Shown here: positions 34,341 through 49,259 of the stretch, in pieces
Position numbering within the stretch: the first letter of the stretch is position 1
Layout of the letters: every line of letters begins with the position of its first letter
Assembly: GCF_900497805.2 (NCBI RefSeq)
Contig: NW_020954570.1
Span: forward strand, 10,160,730-10,224,729
Source: Vombatus ursinus
Lineage: Eukaryota > Chordata > Mammalia > Diprotodontia > Vombatidae
Direction: 5' to 3'
Length of the DNA stretch: 64,000 bases
Position numbers and translations under genes: made by a program
Notes under the pieces: model-generated
The model's input: only the letters and a program-made list of their open reading frames with translations
The model's database searches: none
What the model was told of the DNA's origin: nothing

Positions 34341-36965
34341 TTTTTTAGAATTTTAAACATGTGTTTTTAAAATTTTGGGTTACAAATTTTCTCCTTCCCT
34401 CCCCACCCATCCTCATTGAAAAGGCAAGCACCTCCATACAGGTTATAGATGTGTAGTCATGCAAAACACTTCCATAATAGTCCTGTTGTGAAAAACTAAC
34501 TATATTTCCCTTCATCCTATCCTATGCCCCATTTATTCTATTCTCTCTTTTGACCCTGTCCCTCCTCAGAAGTGTTTCCTTTTTATTATCCCCTCCCCCA
34601 ATCTGCCCTCCCCTCTATCAGCCCCCTGCTCTCTTGTCCCCTTCTCCTCTTATTTTCCTGTAGGGTAAAATAGATTTCCATACCCCATTGTGTATGTTAT
34701 TCCCTTCTTAAGCCAAATCCAATGAGAATAAGATCCACTCATTCCCTCTCACCTTCCCCCATTTCCCCTCCACTGTAAAAGCCTTTTCTTGTCTGTTTCA
34801 TACGAAATATTTTACCCCATTCTACTTCTCCCTTTCTCCTTCTCCCAGTATAATCCTCTCTCACCCCTTAATTTTATTTTCCAGATATCACCGGTTCATC
34901 TTCAACTCACCCTGTGCCCTCTATCTATCTATCTATATGTACATATAATTTTTTCCCTTCCCCTACCCTAATACTGACAAAGGACTCATGAGTTACAAAT
35001 ATCATCTTTCCCTGAAGGAATGTGAACAGTTCAACCTTAATAAGTCTCTTATGATTTCTCTTTCCTTTTTACCTCTTCTATGTTTCACTTGAGTCTTATA
35101 TTTGAAGGTCAAATTTTCTATTCAGCTCTGGTCTTTTCTACAGGAATGCTTGAAAGTCCCCTATTTCATTGAATGACCATTTTTTACCCTGAAGGATTAT
35201 ACTCAGTTTTGCTGGGTAGGTGATTCTAGGTTGTAGTCCTAACTCCTTTGCTCTCTGGAATATCATACTGCATGCCCTTCATACTCTTAATGTAGAAGCT
35301 GCTAAATCTTGTGTTATCCTGATTGTGTTTCCATAATACTTGAATTGTTTCCTTCTGGCTGCTTGCAATATCTTCTCCTTGACCTGGGAATTCTTGAATT
35401 TGGCTACAATATTCCTAGGAGTTTTCCTTTGGGGATCTCTTTCAAGAGGAGATCATTGGATTCTTTCAATTCCTATTTTGCCCTCTGGTTCTAAAATATC
35501 AGGGCAGTTTTCCTTGATAATTTCTTGAAAGATGATGTCTAGGCTCTTTTTTTGATCATGGCTTTCAGATAGTCCAATAATTTTTAAGTTCTCTCTGCTG
35601 GATCTATTTTCCAGGTCAGTTGTTTTTCCAATGAGATATTTTACATTCTCTTCTGTTTTTTCATTCCTTTGGATTAGTGCTACAGTGCCCTGATTTCTCA
35701 AATTTTCACTACCTTCAAATTTCTCCATTCTTATTTTTAAGGAAGTATTTTCTTCAGTGAGCTTTTGGACTTCCTTTTCCATTTGGCCAATTTTGCTTTT
35801 TAGAGTATTCTCCTCATTGGTTTTTTTGGACCTCTTTTGCCATTTGGGTTAGGCTATTTTTAAGGTGTTATTTTCTTCAGTATTTTTTGGGTCTCCTTTA
35901 GCATCACTTTCAGTTTTTCCTCTACTTCTCTTAATTGCTTCTCAAAAATTTTTCTGAGCTTTCCCATGGCCTGGGACCAACTCATATTTTTCTTGGGAGC
36001 TTTGGATGTAGGAGCTTTGACTTTATTGTCTTCTTCTGGTTGTATGTTTTGATCTTCTTTGTTACCAAAGTAAGATTCTATAGTTTGAGCTTTTTCTCTC
36101 TGTTTGCTCATGTTCCCAGACAATTACTTTATTTTTAAACCCTTTGTTAATGTAGGGCCTGCTTCTAGCATGGAGGATGTACTGTCCCAAGCTTCAGGGG
36201 TTTTGTGCAGCTGTCTTCAGAGATACATCTAGGTACCTGTAAATTTTTAGTTCTTCCAAGGTGGTATGATAAAGGGTGAGGTGTTTACTCCTTTCCTGCT
36301 CTGTGCTTTGGTCTATGAGTGACCATAAGTGCTTTTTCTGTCTTTGAAATGTGAGGATTCCCTCTCCACTGCCACCACAAGCTCCACCATGCCAATGTTC
36401 CTCCTCATTCCAGGACTGCCACCCAGAACTGTAACCCAGATCCAAACATGGGCAAAGTAAGAGAATCCTGCCTCATCACCAGCAAAGAGACCTCTGTAAT
36501 CCCCCTCTGATTAGCTGCTTGATCACTCCACTGTCCGTGGGTTGAGAGCTCTGGAAGCAGCTGATGCCCCTGGGCTGCATCAAGACTGGGGCTGGACCTT
36601 GCTCCTCTCTCATCGAGGTCCAACAGACCTTTTCTATTGACCTTCTAAGTTTTCTTTGGTGTTTGTGCATTGAGAAGTCCGGAAACCACCACAGGTCCCC
36701 TTGATTCAGTCCCCTGATGCCTGCTCCAGGTTTACTGGGGCCCAGTCTTTGCCTATCCTGCTCATGTTAAACTACTCTCCTCTTCCAGCTTGGTGCAAAA
36801 GACATTTCCCATCAACCATCAAGATTGTCTTGGGCTGGAAATTTGTTTTACTCTCTCTTTTTGTGGGTTCTGCTGCTCTAGAATTTGTTTACAGGTATTT
36901 TTACAGGTATTTGGAGGGTTTTGGGGGAGAGCTCAAGCAAGTCACCGCTTTTACTCCATTCCCCT
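34341..36965 (-). mobile_element. HAL1-like half-L1, minus strand, almost full length
   Basis: On the minus strand the 5' end is near 36965, missing perhaps the first 25 bp. The 5'UTR follows, ORF1 (36111-35078), and then the AG-rich post-ORF1 region with a TATC array (34921-34936), ending near 34341 after ACACATGTTTAAAATTC. No ORF2 is present. It is interposed between an inverted L1 scrap and old L1 RT sequence. Confidence 0.8.
35078..36111 (-). pseudogene. ORF1 of the minus-strand HAL1-like element, broken
   Basis: MSKQREKAQTIESYFGNKED opens the protein, then a coiled coil with KKNMSWSQAMGKLRKIFEKQ. The frame at 35453-35782 gives KYLIGKTTDLENRSSRENLK and IFQEIIKENCPDILEPEGKI (RRM-like part). 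The C-terminal domain follows in another frame. Span about 344 codons, normal for the family; at least two frame changes. Confidence 0.8.
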
Positions 36966-37200
36966 GGAATTTTATCAAACTTTTAAAGGACAATTTGTAT
37001 TAATAATTCACAAATTATTCTCACAAATTAAGATAGCACCCTACCAAAATCCTTTTATGAGATAAATGTTCTAATTTGTAAACTAGGGAAAGAGAAGATA
37101 AAAGGAGAAAATCAGAGATTAAAAAAAAAACTTTGTCAAAAAGACTATGGTAATTTTTCCAAGAAATCATTCATTAGGAACAAGTTGGATTTAAAGGAAG
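36966..37200 (+). mobile_element. Old L1 reverse-transcriptase fragment
   Basis: GGAATTTTATCAAACTTTTA, CTACCAAAATCCTTTTATGA and GGGAAAGAGAAGATAAAAGG align in order with the RT fingers region of younger L1 copies (46330-46480) with much divergence. Confidence 0.6.
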
Positions 37201-37344
37201 GCAAAAACAAAACAATCCCTGCCCTTACTTTTCCCCCCAGTAATTTAGTTTGTTTTATAGTTGACAGAATAAATATGCTACTTAGCCCCATGAAAAAGGG
37301 TAATAGGACCTATTCATTAGATACTATGGGAAGAAGTGAAGTGA

Positions 37345-37525
37345 CATCCATGCTGGGTTTAGTTCAATTATGGATTTAAGTTATGCCTCTGACACTTACA
37401 AGTTATTTGACCACTAGCAAGGCACTTAACTCTCAGTGCTCCAGGCAACTCACTAAGATTATAAGTTATTGAAAGTGGCCAGTGTTCACAGGTAGAGGGA
37501 GTTTCCACAATGGGAGTTTCCTTTT
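37345..37525 (+). mobile_element. CORE-type SINE, degraded
   Basis: GCCTCTGACACTTACAAGTT, then AACTCACTAAGATTATAAGT and AGGTAGAGGGAGTTTCC resemble an ancient marsupial SINE also seen at 60806-60965. Confidence 0.55.
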
Positions 37526-37625
37526 TTTGTTGGCAAAAACCATACATCCAAATCCCCACTTCTTCCCACTCCAAAAAAATGAGGGGGGTGCAATGAGCTA
37601 TCAAAACTACAGGTCTCACTGTGCA

Positions 37626-39002
37626 TTTGAAGAAAGAGGCTTAGTTGTTTACTACTTTTGACTACTCATTTTAGAAGGAATATTTTTAATGTTTTATTTT
37701 CAGGCATACTTGAAACACAGGAAATGTAGAGGAAATGGAAGGCTACTTTGTAGTAGTATGGTGCTTACTATTGTAAGCTCTACACCATAATCTTGAATTC
37801 TAAGTGTTATTAAGAAAAGTATGGTTTCATACAATTAATTACATCATCAAGTAATAAAGGGATTAATTAGCCTATAAACTTGCAAAAGTAGCTTGATATT
37901 TTGCTTACTAAAGGGCAAAAGAGTAATTATGGTTTCATTGATTTTAATAGGTTATTCTTGAACCTAGTGATACAGAAACACATCATCCATAATCTTAGTT
38001 AATAAAGGTATATTTAGTGGGCTATTAAAAAAAGCTGACAGGCAAGGGAAAATTAGTTTCCCATCATATTTCAAAAGGAAGAGTTATGAATTGTTTATTA
38101 TGTTGTCATTTCTTTCAAATGAGAACTCACTACTCTAACTTGTATGAAGGATATTATGAGCAAATATGCTTTTATTCTCCCTTAAAAGACAACAAAGTGA
38201 TGTATGTTTGCCTGTACTTTTGAAAGTCAATCATCCCCAAAATAGGGCAACTAAATATCTAAATATGGTTGTACACATGTTAACCAAATAATTGAAACTG
38301 CTTTATTTATCACTGTAAGATAATGTAAATAAACAAACAAGAGAAATACTACAAACTTTCATGGGTAGGAGAGAATAGTAGGAACAATTGAGATTAACCA
38401 GGAAATACTGCATGAAGATGGAGCTAGAGTTATCAAGAGAACTTGGATTTCAAGATATGGAGATGAAGAATGAGAGCATTGCAGGCGTGTGTTGGGTTGA
38501 TAAGGGAAGTGCACAGACCTACAAAAAGTCATATGTAGAAATTGGAATATCATATAAAAGGAAAATCATGTTGACTGGAATGTAACATGTTTTGAGGGTA
38601 ATGTGAAATCAATTCAAATAATTTAAAGCCAATTTATTAATGGCTTTAAATACAAAACATGGGAGTTTATCTAAGATGTAGTACCTCCTCTCCTCATTTT
38701 CATGGACAAAGAAAGATTGAGAGGCTTAGAGTAGATATAATGGTTGGAAGTCTGAGTGACTTAATGAATTAAAAATGGTTTGGTGAGTAAGAAAGGCACA
38801 GAGGGGTAAGGGGAGAAGATATTTAAGTCATTCAGACTCAAGCAGGATGTTTAACATTTTCATTCATCACAGGCAGATATGACAGCAGCAAACAGATTAG
38901 AACATAAGTTCAATATTTAGTGAATTATACTAACCCACAAGATTTTTCCTCCTTCCACATTCTCTTCCCCCTCCTATCCTGAGTAGACAGATATTTAAAA
39001 CT
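37626..39002. other. No recognised feature
   Basis: About 1.4 kb of AT-rich DNA. No repeat, exon or RNA gene supported. Confidence 0.45.
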
Positions 39003-39016
39003 AAATTTTCCTACTT

Positions 39017-39858
39017 CCGACATGACAAAACAGGAAAATGATAAATGCTGGAGAAAATGTGGCAAAATTGGAACACTAATGCATTGTTGATGGAATTCAA
39101 CTGATCCAACGATTCTGGAGAGCAATTTGGAACTTTGCCCAAAGGGCTATAAAAATGTGCATACCCTTTTACTCAGCAATAGCACTTCTAGGGCTATATC
39201 CCAAAGAGATCATAAAAAAATGGAAAAGGACTCACATGTACAAAAATATTTATAGCAGCTCTTTTTGTGGTGGTCAAGAGTTAGAACTTGAGGGGGCCCC
39301 CATCAGTTGGGAAATGACTGAACAGTTTGTGGTATATAAATGTAATGGAATACTATTGTGCTATAAGAAATAATGAGCAGGCAGATTTTAGAACAACCTG
39401 GAAAGACTTATATGAACTGATGTTGAGTGAAGTGAGCAGAACCAGGAGAACATTGTACATAATAACAGCTATATTGTGTGATGACTAACTTTACTAGACT
39501 TATCTCCTCTTAGCAATGCAAGGATCTAAGACAACTCCATCATGATGGAAAATGCTGTCCATATCCAGAAAAAGAACTATGGAGTATGAATATGGATCGA
39601 GGTATATTATTTCCTATCTCTTTTTTATTTATTTATTTTTTGTTTCTTCTTTCTCATGATTTCTCCCATTGGTTCTAATTCTTCTTTACAACATCAGTAA
39701 TGTGAAAATAAGTTTAATATGAATGTACACATTGAGGTATACCAATTTATATGCCACCTTGTGGTGGGGAGAGGGGAGAGATGGTGAGAAAATGTGGAAC
39801 TCAAAATCTTATGGAAGTGAATGTTGAAAACAACAAAATAAATAAAATTTATTATTAA
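39017..39858 (+). mobile_element. L1 LINE, short 3' copy with perfect TSD
   Basis: 842 bp covering the ORF2 C-terminus (ALLGLYPKEIIKKWKRTHMY at 39155-39373) and 3'UTR to ATTGTTATT-type A-rich tail. A perfect 14-bp TSD (AAATTTTCCTACTT) is at 39003-39016 and 39859-39872, so this is a standard 5'-truncated insertion. Confidence 0.92.
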
Positions 39859-40074
39859 AAATTTTCCTACTTTTAATTTAAGCCATTCTTTAGTACTTAA
39901 TTGATACTTTAAATCTAGCAATATAAGATAAATGATGGCATCAATTGCTATTTTCCTTGCATGGGTATCTTTAATCACAGTTACAGAGTGCATCAGGTAA
40001 TGTATTAGTTAAGCTTCACAAGGTATGAATGGCTGGAAAGTAGCCACCTGGGGCTGTAATAAGTCAATTCATTC

Positions 40075-40240
40075 AGTAAGCTAGCATCTATTTAATGTTT
40101 CCCATGTTCCTGGGACTGTACTATGCATTGCATATACAATAGAAGAGGGAAAAGTCCTTGCTCTTGAGGAGTTCACAGTCTATTAGGAGGAAATAACTAC
40201 AAGAAAACAATTATACAAACAAGATTGTTCAAATAACACA
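40075..40240 (+). mobile_element. Ancient interspersed repeat, L2-like (uncertain)
   Basis: TGGGACTGTACTATGCATTG and GAGGAGTTCACAGTCTATTA resemble a widespread ancient mammalian repeat segment. Family not certain. Confidence 0.3.
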
Positions 40241-40368
40241 CATGCACATATTCACAGGATAAATTTAAACCATGGGTAGCATAAGAGGTTAAACACTAAC
40301 ATTAAGGAGTACAGGGAAAGGTTTATATTGTTATGGTATTAAAAATATAATACTGCAAAGAGCAGAGC

Positions 40369-41655
40369 TAAGATGATGGAATAAAAGCGGAGACTCCCCT
40401 CACCTCTCCCAAATTCCCCTTCAAGCAATTTTAAAACAACATTTCAAAATGAATTCTAGAGTAGCAGGACCAAGAAAATGAGGGGGTGAAACAATTTTCC
40501 AGCCAAAGACAAGTTAGAAAGTTAACAGTAAAGGTCTGCCTCAGTGCAGTGAGAGTGGAGCAAAGTCCAGTGGAGGTGTCACCTAAATAAGTCAGCAATG
40601 GACTTTGAGGGCACCTGGATCACCAGCAGGCGCTTCAGGAGTGCTCAGCCCACAGACAGTAAGGAATTATGACAACTGGTCACAAAAAAATTACAGGACA
40701 ACCTTTGTGGATACTTGGTGAAGGACTCTGTTGAATTGTCCATAACCCAGGGAGAGCATTAGCACACTAGAGCCTATGACAGCGGGGTTGCTTACAGACC
40801 TTGGTCTAGCCAGGCCAGGAGATCCATGACCACACCTCTCCTCATATCATACTACTTCATAAGAACTGAAAACTTATAGAGACTTAGAGCTAGCTCTGAA
40901 AATGATAGGGCAAAATCCAAAAGTTTGGGACCATATCCCCTCCAATCTGATAGCAGAGCCCCACTTTTACATGAAGTTAAGAGTCAAGAAATAGACTTGG
41001 AAAATGAGCAAACAACAAAAAAAGAGCATAATCATAGAAAGTTACTATGGTTAAGGGACGATCAAAACACAAACTCAGAAGATTACACCAAAATCAAAAC
41101 AGCTACATCCAAAGCCTCAAATAAAAATATGAATTGGTCTCAGTCCCTGAAAAAGAATTTCTAGGAGAACTCAAAAAAATTTTTAAAAATGGAATAAGAG
41201 AGATAGAGGAAAAATTGGGAAAATAAATGACAGTGGTGGAAGAAAAAAATGAAACAATAGTTCACAGGTTGGTAAAGGAATCACAAAAAAGGACTAAAGA
41301 ATATTACACCTTAAAAACAGAACAAGGCAAATGGAAAAATAAAAGTTCAAAAATTCACTAAAGGAAAAAACTCTTCCAGAAATAGAATTTACTGAAGGGA
41401 AAAAGAGGTGCAAAAGCTCACTGAAGAAAATAATTCTTTAAAATTACAATTGGGCAAGAAGAAACTAATGACTCCATCAGACATGAAGAAACAGTAAAAC
41501 AATATCAAAAGAGTGATAAAATAGAAGAAAATGTGAAATATCTCATTGGAAAACAACTGACCAGGAAAATAGATCAACAAGAGGTAATTTATTTGACTAT
41601 CTGAAAGGATATGATAAAAAAGAGCCTAGATATCATATTTCAAAAAGTCATAAAT
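40369..41655 (+). mobile_element. L1-D: L1-type 5'UTR and most of ORF1
   Basis: Starts AGAGCAGAGCTAAGATGATG. The 5'UTR runs to an ORF1 start at 41004 (MSKQQKKSIIIE-like) with broken coiled-coil sequence to 41655, where another L1 5'UTR begins. Whether it was an L1 or a HAL1 cannot be told, since the part after ORF1 is missing. Confidence 0.7.
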
Positions 41656-42326
41656 GGAGGACACAGAGCCAACAGACAGATAAAGGCAGGGGATTGCCTG
41701 GGCTCTCTTCCAAACCCCTTTAACCATCTTTAAAACAAATACCTTAAAACAAAATCTGGAGGGGCAGAACCCACAAGAGGAAGGGGTGAAACAATTCTTC
41801 ATTCAGAAAAGTTAAGGTCAAGAGGAAAGCTCTGTCATACCTGGGTGAGAGTGGAGCACAGTCCAGTGCAGAACATGCCAGTCCAGATCTGGCCCCAGAA
41901 GCAATCCAGAAGCAAGCCTTGGGAAAAACTGAATCAGCAGTGGCAGTAGTTGCTTCCAGGGCTCTCATTCCACAGGTGGTAAAACAATTGAATAACTGAT
42001 GAGAAGGAGATTATAGTGATCTCTTTCCGGGCACCAGGGGCAGCACTCTCTTGCTTGGCCCATACTTGGATTTGGGTCCCAGTTCTGTGTGACAGTCCCA
42101 GGGCAAGGAGGTGTACTACCACACCAGAGCTCACAACTTGAGTCAAGCAAGTACCCTGATCACAATTTTATGGTAGAAAAGAGTGCTTGTGGTCATTAAT
42201 ACAGCAGAGAACAGGCCAGAAGAGTAGTAAATTCACCTCTCCTTAGAACATATTACCTTGGAAGAATTGAAAACTGACAGGTCTCTAGAAATACTTCTGA
42301 AAAAAGCTATACAAAACCCATGAAGC
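41656..42326 (+). mobile_element. L1-E, left part (5'UTR)
   Basis: GGACACAGAGCCAACAGACA start and a 5'UTR homologous to 11486-12170. It stops at ACCCATGAAGC, where L1-F begins, and continues at 52464 with TTGAGACAGTGCATCCTCCA, the next stretch of the same 5'UTR (compare 12166-12190). Confidence 0.75.
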
Positions 42327-42565
42327 AGAGGAGTTCCACTTCTTGGAGCCAAGATGGTGGAGAGAATGACAATAATGAGACAACATACTAAAATTTATAG
42401 GACGTAGCAAAAGTAGTTCTTAGGGGAAGTTTTGTATCTCTAAATGCTTACGTGAATAAAATAGAGAAAGAGGAGATAAATTAATTGGGCATGCAAGTAA
42501 AAAAAACTAGGAAATGAGCAAATTAAAAATTCTCAATTAAACAACAAATTAGAAATACTGAAAAC
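42327..42565 (+). mobile_element. L1-F, left part
   Basis: A short L1 5' start (TTCTTGGAGCCAAGATGGTG) is joined directly to the ORF2 linker (AATGACAATAATGAGACAAC), leaving out the 5'UTR, ORF1 and endonuclease. It is interrupted by L1-G after AGAAATACTGAAAAC. Left TSD about 42313-42326. Confidence 0.75.
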
Positions 42566-43307
42566 TGACTTCAGCTTCTGGGAGCCAAGATAGTGGGGCA
42601 AAAAGGTAGTCACTCTTACCCTCCCTTATCAACTTCTGAAAGCCCAGAAAATACCACCCCAGGAAAAACCCTGGAACAGATGAACCAGAAGAAAGATGGG
42701 GCACAGCAGTCCAGTAGCCCAGGTAACCTGAGGGATTAATGGGAAAGGTGCCTCTTGCCCTGGGGGAAGGGGAGCAGTACAGAACAGGAGGCATCCCAGC
42801 AAGCTAGTAGAAAGCCCCACCTCAGCATACCAGGAGGACATCCTGAAACCCAGGTAGTGGAGCAGGCAAACACCAACACCTGGACCTCTGAGTGCCTCAG
42901 TGAGGGCAGAGGAACTGATGGAAAACAGCTCAGAAAACCACTAGGTGCCTCAGCATTCTACAGCAAACAGGTCTCCCAGTGCCTCAGCAAAAATAAGGCA
43001 AGCAGCACTACAAAGGGCCCCAGGCAGATAAACACCCTACAACATTCATCTGAAAGGAGCTGAAGAAAGTGAAAGGAAAGGAAAAGCAAGCAACCTAGAG
43101 TTGCCCGAGTTCCAGCCTTGCTGATTCCAGCCCAACACCAGGTAAGGTGCCAGAACCCTACAGCCTCCAATTGCAACATCAGAGGCCCCAACACACAAAG
43201 CCAATTACCAAGACCTAGGCTCCCAACACAAGAAGCTTGAGTCAGTGGCCTCTGCTCCCCAGCAGGAGAGCTCAATCACTTTAAAGGCCAGGAAATAACC
43301 AAACACC
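42566..43307 (+). promoter_or_regulatory. 5'UTR / internal promoter region of L1-G
   Basis: 742 bp, GC-richer than the surroundings, matching 2839-3600 in the other strand. It is the fourth L1-type 5' start in 2.2 kb. Confidence 0.6.
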
Positions 43308-44294
43308 ATGAGCAAAAAGAAACGTACTATGCATTCATATTATGAGAACAGTGAAGATCAAGGCAGAAATTCTGAAGAGGACAACATTGTCAACAAACCC
43401 ACATCTGGAAGCTCAAAAGAGAATATGAAGTGGTCTGAAGCCCAAAAAGCCTTCTTAGAAGAGCTCAAGAAGGATTTTAAAACTCAAATGAGAAAGGTAG
43501 AAGAGTCCTTTAAAAATACAATTGGCCAACTGAAATGAAAAAAGTGCATTGAAGAAAACTAGTCCCTAAAAAATACAATTGATGAAATGGGGAAGGAGGT
43601 ACAAAATCTAATAGAAGAAAACAATTTGTTAAAAATTAGAATCGGGCAAATAGAAACTAATGATTCTATGAGAGAGCAGGGATCAGTCAAACAGAAACAA
43701 AAAAATTAAAAAAATATTTGAAAACATAAAATACCTCATTGGTATAATAACTGACCTGGAAAATCAATCCAAGAGAGACAATTTTAAAATTATTGATCTA
43801 CCTGAAAATCACGATGAAAAAAGAGCCTGGACAGTATCTTTCAGGAAAACATAAAGGAAAACTGCCCCAAGGTACTAGAACCAGAGGGTAAGATTGTTAT
43901 AGAAAGAATCTACTGATCACCTCCTGAAAGAGATCCCAAATCAAAAACACCAAGGAATATACTAGCAAAATTCCAAAATTACCAGGTCAAAGAGAAAATA
44001 TTGCAAGCAGCCAGAAAGAAATAATTTAAGTATCATGGAACCACACTCAGGATTGCACAGTACCTTGCAGCTTCTACATTAAAAGACCCTAGGGCATGGA
44101 ACATGATATTTGGTAAAGCAAAGGACCTTGGATTACAACCAAGGTTCAACTACCCAGCAAAAATGAGCATGATCTTTCAGGGGAGGAGGAGGTAGATATT
44201 CAACAAAATTGGGGACTTCCAAACCTTCCTAATAAAAAGACAAGAGCTCAACAGAAAATTTGATCTTTCAACACAAGACTCAAGAGAGACATAA
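43308..44294 (+). pseudogene. L1-G ORF1, broken
   Basis: MSKKKRTMHSYYENSEDQGR opens at 43308, then NMKWSEAQKAFLEELKKDFK and the coiled coil. The open frame ends at 43538. The RRM-like and C-terminal parts (TPRNILAKFQNYQVKEKIL-like, about 43940-44290) lie in shifted frames up to the TAA at 44292-44294. The family is the same as 1773-2838. Confidence 0.85.
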
Positions 44295-44954
44295 AAAGGT
44301 GAATGGGACAAAAAGATACAAGGTGTTGTTAATAAGGGCAAACTGTTTACATTCCTACAAGGGAGGATGACTCTTGTAACTCTTGAGAACTGTATTGTTA
44401 TTACACCATGTTAAAGGAGTATACATAAAAGGGGTGGATATAAGTTGACTTTGATGTAATGATAAAAAAAAAATCCAATGAAGTGGGTTAAATGGATCCA
44501 AGTAAGTGGATTAATCTGATCTAAGAAAATGTACTGAGAAATCAGGAGGCAGACAAGGGTACATTGAATTACAGGAAAAGACACAAAAACCTATGGCAGC
44601 AGAGGGAAAGAAGGGAGATGAGCATTGTTTGACCCTTACTCTCATCAGATTTGGCTCAAAAAGGCAATAACATAATCAGTCAGACATAGAAATCTAACTT
44701 GTCCTACAGGCAGTAGGAGGGAAAAGGGGAAAGAAAAGGGAGGGGGGAATAGAAGGGAGGGAAGAAGCAGTAAGGGTAAAGGGCAAGAAAACGGAGAGGG
44801 CTAATAGAAGGGAGGAGGGACTGAGGGAGGCAGGGCCAAAAGCAAAACACTAGTGAGGAGGGAAAAGGAGAAAGGAGAAAGAAAAGCATAAAAGGTGGGG
44901 AAAAGGATGGAGAGAAAGGCACAGATAGCAATCATAACTGTGAATGTGAATGAG

Positions 44955-48893
<3,939 letters not shown>

Positions 48894-49259
48894 TATTGAT
48901 AAACAGCCCTTCCCAGAAATACAAGGATCTAAGACATCTCCAAATGCCTCATGATGGAAAATGCTATCCACATCCAAAGAGAGAACTATGGAATTTGAAT
49001 GCAGATCTTAGCATACTATTTGGTATTTTTTTTCTTTTCTGTTGAGTTTTGTTTCCTCTTTCTGGTGGTTCCTTCTATTGGTTCTAATTCTTACTTACAA
49101 CATCAGTAATGTGAAAATATGTTTAATAGGAATGTATATGTATAGCCTACATCAAACTGTGTGCTGTCTTGGGGAGGGTGGTGGGGAGGAAGGGGGAAAA
49201 TTTTGAACTCAAAAGCATGTGGAAGTGATTGTTGATAAATCAAAATAAAGTAATAAAAA

